64,000 nt of DNA, taken from an uncultured Acidimicrobiaceae bacterium. Its GTDB lineage: Bacteria > Actinomycetota > Acidimicrobiia > Spongiisociales > UBA5794. The notes beneath the pieces were generated by a model, which was given only the letters and a program-made list of their open reading frames with translations, was not told where the DNA came from and made no database searches. The position numbers and the translations under genes were made by a program. Positions 24,505 through 32,766 of the stretch are shown piece after piece. Position 1 is the stretch's first letter; each line of letters begins with the position of its first letter. The stretch lies in assembly GCA_947258375.1 (NCBI GenBank), contig CAMYIJ010000020.1, forward strand, positions 1 through 64,000, read 5' to 3'.

Positions 24505-25938
24505 GTGCAAGCCAACCCACAGGGTCAACTCCGGCCGTTTCGGGCAGCCCTGCTGTCTGCACTCGTTCCCGGCACCGGGCAGATTTACGCGGGGGCCCGG
24601 CGCCGCGGGTGGGTGATGATCGGCATCGACGGTGCCCTGCTCGTGGCGGCGCTTGTCTACGTACTACGCGGTGAGCTTGAAATCGCCAAGGACTGGGTGC
24701 GGCCCGGCGCCCTCGCCGTGATGATGGTCGTCAATGTTGCGCTCTTCTCGTTTCGCCTGATTGCTTCGCGTGACGCGTACTTCCTGGCCGGGGGCATCCC
24801 GCGCCGGCAGTCGGGGGCCGGCCTGACGGCGGGCCTCGGGGTTGCGGCCGCGCTGCTGGTACCGCACGTTGTGTTCGGCTACTACGACGCAGTCCAATAC
24901 AACCTGATTACCACGGTCTTTCAGAACGAGGACGTAGCAGCGGTTACGTCGTCCACCAGCCCATCGACGGAACCGCCGGCCACCGTGTTGGGAACCGGCG
25001 TCGCAAGCCCGTCGGTCACGATTGCGGAAACCCGGCCACCTGCGATCTGGGATGGCCTCGATCGGCTCAACATCCTGCTCCTCGGCGGCGACTCCGGCGT
25101 TGGCCGCGCCGGTATTCGCACCGACACGATGATCGTGGTGAGCATCGACCCCGACAGCGGAGACATCGCAATGTTTAGCGTGCCCCGGAACTTCGCTCGG
25201 GTACCCCTGCCTCCCGGCCACGGGATCTGGGACTGCAACTGCTTCCCGAAGCTCCTCAACGACCTGTACATCGAAGGGGCGCAACGCCCCGAGGCCTTCC
25301 CGGGCCCGGGCGCTCCCGAAGTCAACGCGATCAAAGGCGGGATCGGCGAGCTGCTGGGTGTTCCCATTCACTACTACATGTTGGTCACACTCGACAGCTT
25401 CGTGGGGCTCGTCGACGCGCTGGGGGGCGTCGAGATGGATGTGCAGTTTCGCATCGTGGATGAGATCTACCCGCACGAGGACGGAGTGACGGTCGAGTCG
25501 GTCGTAATCGAGCCGGGGCGGCAGAAGCTCGACGGCCACCTGGCCCTGGCCTACGCCCGGATTCGCCGTCACGCCGATGACTACGCCCGGATGAACCGGC
25601 AGCGCTGCGTTCTCGAGGCACTGGTGAAGCAGTCGAATCCGGCTGAGATGGTGCGGGCGTACCCGCGGATCGCGGCGGTGCTCGAGGACACGCTCCTCAC
25701 CGACATTCCCATCTCGCGCCTGCCCGACTTCATCGACCTGCTGCCCAAGGTCGACACTGAACGGATAACGACAATCCGCTTCATCCCGCCCACTTACGTC
25801 GCCGGACTCGACGAACGCGGCAAGGACATTCCCGATGTGGACCTCATCCGCCAAGATGTGCAGGTGGCGATCACCAACCCGTCCGCTGTGGCGGTGGCCG
25901 AGCTCGGCCTCGATCCGCTTGGAGAGGCCTGTGGCTAG
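24505..25938 (+). CDS. LytR-CpsA-Psr family cell wall polymer ligase
   Basis: LCP proteins transfer glycopolymers (teichoic acid, arabinogalactan, capsule) from lipid carriers to peptidoglycan. Four N-terminal membrane segments (about 10-140) precede a Ser/Thr-rich linker and the extracellular LCP domain: NILLLGGDSGVGRAGIRTDT, MFSVPRNF with the conserved Arg, VTLDSFVGLVDALGGVEM and LAYARIRRHADDYARMNRQ. The four-segment N-terminus is unusual; most LCP proteins have one. Start is GTG 24505 without a clear ribosome site. A glycopolymer operon lies at 53766-62760, but no direct link is shown. Confidence 0.92.
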   Translation: MQANPQGQLRPFRAALLSALVPGTGQIYAGARRRGWVMIGIDGALLVAALVYVLRGELEIAKDWVRPGALAVMMVVNVALFSFRLIASRDAYFLAGGIPRRQSGAGLTAGLGVAAALLVPHVVFGYYDAVQYNLITTVFQNEDVAAVTSSTSPSTEPPATVLGTGVASPSVTIAETRPPAIWDGLDRLNILLLGGDSGVGRAGIRTDTMIVVSIDPDSGDIAMFSVPRNFARVPLPPGHGIWDCNCFPKLLNDLYIEGAQRPEAFPGPGAPEVNAIKGGIGELLGVPIHYYMLVTLDSFVGLVDALGGVEMDVQFRIVDEIYPHEDGVTVESVVIEPGRQKLDGHLALAYARIRRHADDYARMNRQRCVLEALVKQSNPAEMVRAYPRIAAVLEDTLLTDIPISRLPDFIDLLPKVDTERITTIRFIPPTYVAGLDERGKDIPDVDLIRQDVQVAITNPSAVAVAELGLDPLGEACG

Positions 25939-26028
25939 AAAGCCGCTGACCACGCTCGCGCTTCACTTGCGCGGTGCGAAACCGCTGATGGCGCGACGGC
26001 TGAGGCAGGGAAGCCGCACAAAGAGAGA

Positions 26029-26053
26029 GGCCCGGGGTGTGCTACCCCGGACC
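26029..26053 (+). terminator. Hairpin downstream of the LCP gene, probable terminator
   Basis: GGCCCGGGGT (26029-26038) and ACCCCGGACC (26044-26053) pair over nine of ten positions with a GTGCT loop, followed by CTGTTT. It lies 90 bp after the LCP stop. The rest of the non-coding stretch 25939-26371 shows a second weaker hairpin GGGTGA..TCACCC at 26281-26299, and GCCCA/TGGGC arms near 26160-26180, but no gene or known riboswitch. Confidence 0.6.
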
Positions 26054-26371
26054 CTGTTTACCACTCCCTACCTGGCACCGGGCTTCCATCGAGTACCACC
26101 AGCAACGGTCGGCTCCGGACTCAGATCATGGCGGCGGAAATATCGACATGTGTCACAGCGCCCAGCTCAAACCTTGGGCTACGGGCTCCTTGGTGAACAT
26201 GCCTCCTACTTCCGTTCGTCCTACCTCTCTGACATCGGAATGGGACCGCCAAAACGAGAGAATCAAAACGCCCGCGCGTAGGGTGACTAGTCATCACCCC
26301 CGGTTGCAGCGGGCCGCAGGCGAAGCAGACCCGCCGATGTGACTCTGGTGATACGGCGCCGACCGCGTTGA

Positions 26372-28390
26372 GTGACTTCGGGGCTTCAGCCGCACGGAAC
26401 CAATGCCGATATTGAGCTTGATACGTCAAGGAGTTGGACACTGACCACCGCATCGAGCGTAACCGCCAAGCGGCCGGGGAGGCGCGTCAGGCGCGTCTGG
26501 GCCCTCATTGGTGGAATCTGGTTGGTCGCGGCGCTGTTGACACTTGTAGTCGCTCCCTGGGGTTCATTCCTGGAGGACGTCTCAGTCCCGTGGATTCTGC
26601 TCGTGGTGTTGTTCGCCGTTGCAGAGCGAGCGGTGTTCCACCTGCGATTCCGCAAGGACGCCCACTCGTTTTCGCTCAGCGAGATCCCTCTGGTGATCGC
26701 GTTGTTCGTGGCTTCGCCCGTGGCTGCGATCACCGCTCAGATGGTCGCCAACGCCGCCGTCTTGATCCTTCGCCGCCAGCAGCCCGTCAAACTCACGTTC
26801 AACGTCGGGCAATTCGCGGTCCAGACTTCGCTGGCGATCATCGTGTTCCGTCCGATTGCAGCACTCGGTGACCCCATCGGCCCGGCTGGATGGCTGGCGG
26901 CGATCGTTGCCGCTCTCGTGGCGCTCATGGCGGCGGAAGCAATGATCAACGCCGTCATTCGATTGACCGGCGGAAGGCTCTCCTTCAAGGAGACCTACGA
27001 GGTGATGTTGCTCAGCGCTCTGGCGACCATCATGAACACCGCCACCGCGTTGATCGGCGTCGTTCTCCTGAAGCTGTACGCGTCTGCCGCCTGGCTGACC
27101 GCTGTGCCGCCGGTGATCCTGTACGTTGCCTACCGAGCCTATGTGAGCCAGCGCGAAGAGAGTGATCGCCTCGGCTCCCTCTATGAGGCGACCCGTGCCC
27201 TCCACGCCTCCCCGCAAATCGAATCCGCCATGGTCGCAGCCGTCTCGAGTGCCCGGAGCATGGTCGATGCCGAGTACGCCGAAGCCTTCCTCTTCCCGAT
27301 CGACGGCAGCGAGGCCTACGTCACGTCGGTGGGCCCCGCAGACGCGACCCGCGTCATGGAAGTTGCTCCCGCCGACGGGCTGGTGTCCGTTCAGAGGATG
27401 GCGAGAGCGGCAAGAAGCGGTCTACTGGCGGGGCCTGTGGAGCATCCGGCGGCGGCGGCGGGCGACACCCTCGTTATCGATCAAGCCATAGTCGCTCCGA
27501 TGCACAGCGGAAGCGAAGTTGTCGGCATCCTGTTGACGGCAAACCGTCTCGATGACGTCTCCCGTTTCAAGCCCGAGGATGTCGGCCTCGTCCAAACCCT
27601 GGCGGGCCAGGTGGCGGTCTCTCTCGAGAACGGCCGGCTCGGCGAATCACTGGCACAGATCACGACACTGAAAGAACGGCTGGAAGAATTGGTGCGATCG
27701 AAGGATGAGTTCGTCGCTTCGGTGAGCCATGAGTTGCGGACACCATTGACTGCGGTCGCCGGCCTGGCCGACGAGTTGCGCCAGGCGCCCGACGCCTACT
27801 CCGAGATGGAGACCCGTGAATTCATCCAGCTCATTGCCGAGCAGAGCCACGAACTGGCGGGAATCGTCGAGGATCTGCTCGTCGCCGGCCGGGCCGAGAT
27901 GGGCGTGCAGAACCTGAACATCGAGGAGTTCGACCTCGTCTCTGAGGCGCGCGACCTTGTGTCCAACGCCGGCCTTTCCGGCGTTCGTGCCCGGATGAGC
28001 GTTGCCGAAGACACAGAGCAGGTATTGGCACACGGGGATCCCCTCCGAGTGCGCCAGATCCTGCGCAACTTGCTCACGAACGCCGGGCGCTACGGCGGCG
28101 ACAACATCTCCGTCGACGTCGGCATCGTCGGGACATCGGCCTGGCTGGCCGTCTCTGACGACGGACAGGGCGTCCCGGAGAAGGACGCAGAACTCATCTT
28201 CGACTCGTATCAACGCTCGGAGAACGCCGTCCAGGAGCCCAAATCGGTTGGCCTCGGCCTCTCGGTGTCGCGCAAACTCGCCCGGCTCATGGGCGGTGAC
28301 ATCACTTACTCACGGCGCGACGGCCTGACCAGATTCGAGCTGACCCTGCCGTGCAACGCCCCTGCCCATGCCAAGGCGCCGACGGGCTAG
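26372..28390 (+). CDS. Membrane sensor histidine kinase with GAF domain
   Basis: Order: about seven membrane segments (residues 45-260) containing AHSFSLSEIPLVIALFVASP, a GAF-type domain (about 265-420), a short coiled coil (ITTLKERLEELVRSKDEF), the DHp domain with SVSHELRTPLTAV (phospho-acceptor His), and an HATPase domain with RQILRNLLTNAGRYG (N box), VSDDGQGVP (G1) and SVGLGLSVSRKLARLMGGD. The start is uncertain: GTG 26372 lacks a ribosome site, while a CTG in frame at 26441 has a perfect AAGGAG seven bases before it and would give 649 residues. It ends 117 bp before a receiver-containing glycosyltransferase, its likely partner. Confidence 0.9.
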   Translation: MTSGLQPHGTNADIELDTSRSWTLTTASSVTAKRPGRRVRRVWALIGGIWLVAALLTLVVAPWGSFLEDVSVPWILLVVLFAVAERAVFHLRFRKDAHSFSLSEIPLVIALFVASPVAAITAQMVANAAVLILRRQQPVKLTFNVGQFAVQTSLAIIVFRPIAALGDPIGPAGWLAAIVAALVALMAAEAMINAVIRLTGGRLSFKETYEVMLLSALATIMNTATALIGVVLLKLYASAAWLTAVPPVILYVAYRAYVSQREESDRLGSLYEATRALHASPQIESAMVAAVSSARSMVDAEYAEAFLFPIDGSEAYVTSVGPADATRVMEVAPADGLVSVQRMARAARSGLLAGPVEHPAAAAGDTLVIDQAIVAPMHSGSEVVGILLTANRLDDVSRFKPEDVGLVQTLAGQVAVSLENGRLGESLAQITTLKERLEELVRSKDEFVASVSHELRTPLTAVAGLADELRQAPDAYSEMETREFIQLIAEQSHELAGIVEDLLVAGRAEMGVQNLNIEEFDLVSEARDLVSNAGLSGVRARMSVAEDTEQVLAHGDPLRVRQILRNLLTNAGRYGGDNISVDVGIVGTSAWLAVSDDGQGVPEKDAELIFDSYQRSENAVQEPKSVGLGLSVSRKLARLMGGDITYSRRDGLTRFELTLPCNAPAHAKAPTG

Positions 28391-28507
28391 GTCGGCGGGA
28401 CGAGCTCCTCAGGATCTTGCCCTTGTGGTGCGGTTCTCGTGCGATGGGACCCAGCGGATTACCTCTAGTACCAGGCGTTTCCGACCGATCAACATGCTTG
28501 ATGGCTT

Positions 28508-31348
28508 ATGACCGCTGACTTGCCGAACGCGCCCCAATCGAGCCGCCGTCGTGTACTGGCCGTCGACGACGACCGGGTGATGCGCGCCGTCATCACGCGG
28601 GTCCTGCGCGGGGCCGGGATTGACGTTGTCGCGGTGGAAGTGGACGACGCGCTACGCCTGTTGGAAGAGACTGAATTCGATCTGGTCATCTGCGACCGCT
28701 CGATGCCGGGGGTGAGCGGTCAGCAATTCCTCGACGTGGTCCGCAGCGACCACCGCTACGACTTCACGCCTTTCCTGTTCCTGACGGTGTCCGATCAGGT
28801 CGACGACATCATCGATGGGTTCGACGCCGGGGCCGACGACCACATCACAAAGCCATTCGACAATGCCGAGCTGATCGCCAGGGTCACCAATCGCCTGGAT
28901 CGCGCCGAGCAGACGCGCCGCCGCCAGCATGAGCTGGTGGACGTCGAGACCTTCTCCTTCGAGGTCGACCGCGAGTTGACGCGAGCCAGGCGCGGCGGGG
29001 CCGGCGGCGTGCTCGCCGTCGTGAACATCCCCAGCCTCAAGGCCGTCGAGGCGACGCTCGGCGAGCGCGAACGCCGCCGCGTACTAGAGACCATCGCCGC
29101 CGCGATGGGCGAGTCCGCGGAACCGCTCGATATCGTCGGTGCATCTCGCGCCGGAGACCTCGCGATCTTGATGCCCGATGTGTCCATCCGTGCTGCCGCC
29201 GACCGCTTGCGAGCAATGGCTACCCGGGCCGCTTCAATGGTTACCCAGGCGAAAGGGCGAACCATCCGGCCGGTGCCGATGATCGGGTTCGTCGAGTTCG
29301 ACAGCAATCGTGTCGAGTTGAGCGACCAGGTGATCGAGCGAGCAGCCGCGGCAGCCGCCGACGCCGAGAGCACCCAGGACCTGCAGCCGCGACGCTGGCT
29401 GCCACCCGATCCGAGGGAAGGCGCGGAGAAGACCGACCACCGCCCGGCGCGCGATGTCCTGCAGATCTCCTCGACGTTCGCACTCGGGGTTGTCGTCCCG
29501 TTCCTGCTCTACCTCACACTCGACACGATCGGCTTCGACGTATCGTGGCCCGTCTACATCGCAGTCGTCGTGGCCCTCGTTTCCACTGCCGTCCTCATCT
29601 GGCTCGAAGGTCTATTCGCCAACCGCCACCGTGGAGCACCGCGCGTGGCCGGCGCTCCCGAACCGCCCGCCTCGGCCATCATCTGCGCCTACATGCCGAA
29701 CGAGGCGGGCACGATCGTTGAGACGATCGAGCACTTCCTCACCGTCGACTATCAGGCCGGCCTGCAGATAATCCTCGCCTACAACACTCCTCACGATCTT
29801 CCCGTCGAGGCCGAGCTGCAGTCGATCGCAGATCGCCACCCCAATCTGCTGCTACTCAAGGTCGCCGGCTCCAACTCGAAAGCCCAGAACCTCAACGCGG
29901 CCCTGGCAAGGGCGACCGGCGACTTCATCGGCGTGTTCGATGCCGACCACCATCCCGATCCGGATTCGTATCACCGGGCGTGGCGCTGGCTGTCGAACGG
30001 GTATGACGTGGTGCAGGGCCACTGCCTGGTCCGCAATCCGGAGGAGACGTTCCTCGCGAAGATGGTCGCCATCGAGTTCGAGACCATCTACGCCGTGGCC
30101 CACCCGGGACGGTGGATGCGCGACGGGTTCGGCATCTTCGGCGGCTCCAACGGTTACTGGAGAACCGAGGTTCTCCATATGACCCGGATGCGAGGATCGA
30201 TGCTCACTGAGGACATTGATGCCTCGATGCGGGTTCTCGAAGCAGGCGGCCAGATCGCATCCGACCCGGACCTGATCAGCCGCGAGCTGGCCACAACCAC
30301 GGTCAGGCAGATCTGGAATCAGCGGCTCCGTTGGGCGCAGGGTTGGACCCAGGTTTCTCTGCGGCACCTGTGGGCGATGCTGCGACTCCCCCACTTCAAT
30401 ACGCGTCAGAAGTTCGGTGTATTCGCCCTGTTGCTCCAACGGGAGATCTATCCCTGGATCTCGTTTCAGATCTTCCCGCTCCTGCTCTTCTGGTGGGTGC
30501 GGGGGGATGTGGTCGACTGGTTCGTGCCCATTTTCATCGCGACAACCATCTTCGCCACTTCGGTTGGGCCCGGCCGAGTACTCATGGCCTACCGCCTGGC
30601 ACACCCCAGCTTGAAGCGCAAGCGCTGGTTCCTGCAGTATGGCTTCTTCTCCATCCTGCTCTACACCGAAGCCAAGAACATCATCGCCCGCGTCGCCCAT
30701 CTCAAGGAGCTGATGGGCGAGTCATCGTGGCGGGTAACTCCTCGCTCAGCCGACCCCGCCGGTGCCGGTTTGCCGCCAATGGTCGCCGATACGGTGTTCA
30801 CCTCGCCGACCGAGTCTGCTCGGGAAGATGGTTTGCCCGATCCGGCAGACGCGCCAGCCGATGATCACCCGATGGAACACGCCGAGATGTTGCTTCACAA
30901 CCTTCGGACGACGGGCAGTTGCTTGTGGTGTGGCGAGACAAGGTCGGTGGAGATCGACATGTGTGCCCGCTGCGGCAATGGCTGGATCGATGTAACTCTC
31001 GATGAAGCGGCCGACGGCGCCGAGCTCGCGGAGATGGAACACGGCATGCCCAACGAGCAGACCGAATCGGCCGCGGGCAGGCGCTGGGCAGTGTATGGGC
31101 TCGCCGCCGCGGCGGCCGCGACTGTGGCCGTCATAACCTTCAGTCCGCCCGCAGAAACGGCTCAGGTGACAACGACCCTCGGTGCGGACCAGCGCACCGC
31201 CACCGTGGTCGCAACCACAGCCGCGCCGTCGACCGCGCCGTCGACCGCGCTGCCGACTACCAGCACGCCTGTCACCAGCACGGCGCCGCCCTCAACCACC
31301 ACGTCCACGACGACAACAACCACCACCACTAATAATTCTTCATCATAG
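28508..31348 (+). CDS. Receiver-GGDEF(degenerate)-GT2 glycosyltransferase-zinc ribbon fusion
   Basis: One 946-residue chain. Residues 14-130: full receiver domain with the acidic pair DD at 20-22, phospho-acceptor D63 (VICDRSMPG) and K115 (ITKPF). Residues about 140-290: GGDEF-sized region without the signature. Two membrane segments near 318-370. Family 2 glycosyltransferase from about 388 (SAIICAYMPNEAG), VFDADHHPDP near 477 (DxD), LTEDIDASMRV near 566 and QRLRWAQGW near 604 (QxxRW), as in processive cellulose/hyaluronan-type synthases. Further membrane segments about 637-700. A CLWCGE..CARCGNGW zinc ribbon near 805-822, one membrane segment near 862-880, then a Thr/Ser/Pro tail. It likely makes a polysaccharide under control of the adjacent histidine kinase. 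The combination is not one I know. Confidence 0.9.
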   Translation: MTADLPNAPQSSRRRVLAVDDDRVMRAVITRVLRGAGIDVVAVEVDDALRLLEETEFDLVICDRSMPGVSGQQFLDVVRSDHRYDFTPFLFLTVSDQVDDIIDGFDAGADDHITKPFDNAELIARVTNRLDRAEQTRRRQHELVDVETFSFEVDRELTRARRGGAGGVLAVVNIPSLKAVEATLGERERRRVLETIAAAMGESAEPLDIVGASRAGDLAILMPDVSIRAAADRLRAMATRAASMVTQAKGRTIRPVPMIGFVEFDSNRVELSDQVIERAAAAAADAESTQDLQPRRWLPPDPREGAEKTDHRPARDVLQISSTFALGVVVPFLLYLTLDTIGFDVSWPVYIAVVVALVSTAVLIWLEGLFANRHRGAPRVAGAPEPPASAIICAYMPNEAGTIVETIEHFLTVDYQAGLQIILAYNTPHDLPVEAELQSIADRHPNLLLLKVAGSNSKAQNLNAALARATGDFIGVFDADHHPDPDSYHRAWRWLSNGYDVVQGHCLVRNPEETFLAKMVAIEFETIYAVAHPGRWMRDGFGIFGGSNGYWRTEVLHMTRMRGSMLTEDIDASMRVLEAGGQIASDPDLISRELATTTVRQIWNQRLRWAQGWTQVSLRHLWAMLRLPHFNTRQKFGVFALLLQREIYPWISFQIFPLLLFWWVRGDVVDWFVPIFIATTIFATSVGPGRVLMAYRLAHPSLKRKRWFLQYGFFSILLYTEAKNIIARVAHLKELMGESSWRVTPRSADPAGAGLPPMVADTVFTSPTESAREDGLPDPADAPADDHPMEHAEMLLHNLRTTGSCLWCGETRSVEIDMCARCGNGWIDVTLDEAADGAELAEMEHGMPNEQTESAAGRRWAVYGLAAAAAATVAVITFSPPAETAQVTTTLGADQRTATVVATTAAPSTAPSTALPTTSTPVTSTAPPSTTTSTTTTTTTTNNSSS

Positions 31349-31365
31349 CTGCCTCAGCTGCCGTC

Positions 31366-31869
31366 TTGCGAAGAGTTTCTGGTCGTCTGTGTGTTTGTGT
31401 TGGTCTTTTAACTGGTTGTAGCAGCGGCGACTACGCGGCGGGAAGGTTGGTGGCGACCTTCGGCCAGCCGCAGGCTCGGCTCGAGGCAGACGATTCCTGG
31501 GGCCTGTGTCCCGCCGGCACCGGCCGGGTGCTCCAATGGGGCGGCCTCAGTGCGATATTCCGCAACGACGGAGACCGGGAGCTCTTTGTCGGTTATCGCT
31601 ACGAGGGAGCGCCGGTCGCGGGAGGAAACGGGCTGCAGACGATCTCGGGCCTGGAGCCGGGCATCACTATCGAAGATGCCCAGCGGCTGTATCTGTCATC
31701 AGTAGTCACATCCGGAACGTTGGAGGACGGCAGCCCGATATTCCTGTTGCTGCGATCCTCCGACCGCCGGACACTGCTGTGGGGACCGGTTGGCAGCGGC
31801 GACGAGGCCCCGACAATCGAGGGAATCTATTCCTACCGCTCCTGCGATCGCGGTCCCTTCGCCGGCTGA
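31366..31869 (+). CDS. Small putative lipoprotein, unknown function
   Basis: A 167-residue protein with a short signal sequence and a lipobox LLTGCSS (Cys about residue 18). TTG 31366 is the only reasonable start in frame and lacks a clear ribosome site. The mature part has WGLCPAGTGRVLQWGGLSAI and YSYRSCDRG, suggesting one disulphide. No family recognised. It follows the glycosyltransferase fusion by 17 bp on the same strand, so it may be its extracytoplasmic partner. Confidence 0.65.
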   Translation: MRRVSGRLCVCVGLLTGCSSGDYAAGRLVATFGQPQARLEADDSWGLCPAGTGRVLQWGGLSAIFRNDGDRELFVGYRYEGAPVAGGNGLQTISGLEPGITIEDAQRLYLSSVVTSGTLEDGSPIFLLLRSSDRRTLLWGPVGSGDEAPTIEGIYSYRSCDRGPFAG

Positions 31870-31941
31870 GCGGAGCTCCCCTAATCGCGGTTCGATCTGT
31901 AGGCTCACAGGCTCGTGAGGGGCTGAAGAACGGAGGCAATC

Positions 31942-32256
31942 ATGGACCAATACCTGCCGGGGCTCTACAAGTCGTTTCGCGAAGACTACGGGGCAGTCGC
32001 CGCCGGCCTCGACCGCCTGGCGGCCACGATCGATCAAACGGGCGGCCTTGATGAACGCAGCCGGCGCCTGGTGAAGCTCGGAATCGCTATTGGTAGCCGC
32101 TCTGGAGGTGCCGTGCGTTCCAACGCGCGCAAGGCTGCGACGCTCGGGCTGCAGCCGGATGAGCTGCGCCAGGCGGCACTGCTGGCCGTGACGACAATCG
32201 GCTTCCCATCGGCAATGGCCGCCCTCCAAGATATCGAGACGGTGCTCGAGGACTAG
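31942..32256 (+). CDS. Carboxymuconolactone decarboxylase-like (AhpD fold) protein
   Basis: A 104-residue CMD-domain protein: LPGLYKSFREDYGAVAAGL, then RSRRLVKLGIAIGSRSGGAV and LGLQPDELRQAALLAVTTIG. The AhpD redox motif CxxC, expected where SGGAVRSNARKA stands, is absent, so peroxidase-coupled thiol activity is excluded. The nearest role would be of the non-redox CMD group, function unknown. Good ribosome site GGAGG before the ATG (ACGGAGGCAATC). Confidence 0.85.
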   Translation: MDQYLPGLYKSFREDYGAVAAGLDRLAATIDQTGGLDERSRRLVKLGIAIGSRSGGAVRSNARKAATLGLQPDELRQAALLAVTTIGFPSAMAALQDIETVLED

Positions 32257-32283
32257 GCCCCCTGGATCCGGCCGAAGGGTCTG

Positions 32284-32595
32284 CTAGCGAGCCGGTGCCA
32301 TGTCGCATGCTCGGCAAACCCAGGCGAAGTCCATCGCCATCATGGGTGAGCCGCAGCCGCCGCAACGGTGCCATTCCGATGGCTCGGGCAGGGAACGGTC
32401 TCGGCTCTTCCGGGTTACCGGAGGGTCCAGGCGCCGGTTGATCTCCGCGGCGATGGCTATGCCGATCGAAACCGGAGCGATCAGCAGAGCAATCATATAG
32501 AGAACCGCCGCGGTGAATCCGTCCACCATATGGCTGAACCCGTATAGCGCTGAGGATGCCGCTATCCCCGCAAGGCTTGCTAAGAAGACACGCAT
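32284..32595 (-). CDS. Small membrane protein with C-terminal zinc ribbon
   Basis: A 103-residue protein: signal or first membrane segment (residues 2-25), a second (about 30-52), then a soluble tail with CGGCGSPMM and WVCRACD, four cysteines in a zinc-ribbon spacing. Function unknown. Its CxxC pairs are reminiscent of the ribbon in the glycosyltransferase fusion, without clear sequence relation. Confidence 0.65.
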   Translation of the reverse strand: MRVFLASLAGIAASSALYGFSHMVDGFTAAVLYMIALLIAPVSIGIAIAAEINRRLDPPVTRKSRDRSLPEPSEWHRCGGCGSPMMAMDFAWVCRACDMAPAR

Positions 32596-32667
32596 TCCTA
32601 CCTCCGTCCCGCCTCCATAATGGCGTGGCCGCGGCTACGGCGCAATGGGCATTCACTCTGGTGAGAA

Positions 32668-32681
32668 GGGGACTAGTCCCC
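32668..32681. repeat. 14-bp perfect palindrome GGGGACTAGTCCCC
   Basis: A perfect dyad about 86 bp upstream of the saccharopine-dehydrogenase-like gene, in the 171-bp divergent gap with the zinc-ribbon gene. The core GACTAGTC also occurs at 23138-23145 and 26285-26292. It could be an operator; no binding protein is identified. Confidence 0.45.
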
Positions 32682-32766
32682 GGCCGGGATTGAGGCGCCC
32701 GGCTGATACCTCACTCCGGGCCAGTCAGCTGAAGTCAAAGCTCGCGGCAGTAGGGTTGAGGCCACG

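Noticed and set aside
25939..26371. c-di-GMP riboswitch, SRP RNA or tRNA in this gap
   Set aside because: I looked for the GEMM core, SRP GGAAGC loop in context and GGTTCRA tRNA arms; none fit.
26121..26453. 110-residue minus-strand ORF in the non-coding region
   Set aside because: No ribosome site, no motif, overlaps the kinase start region on the other strand.
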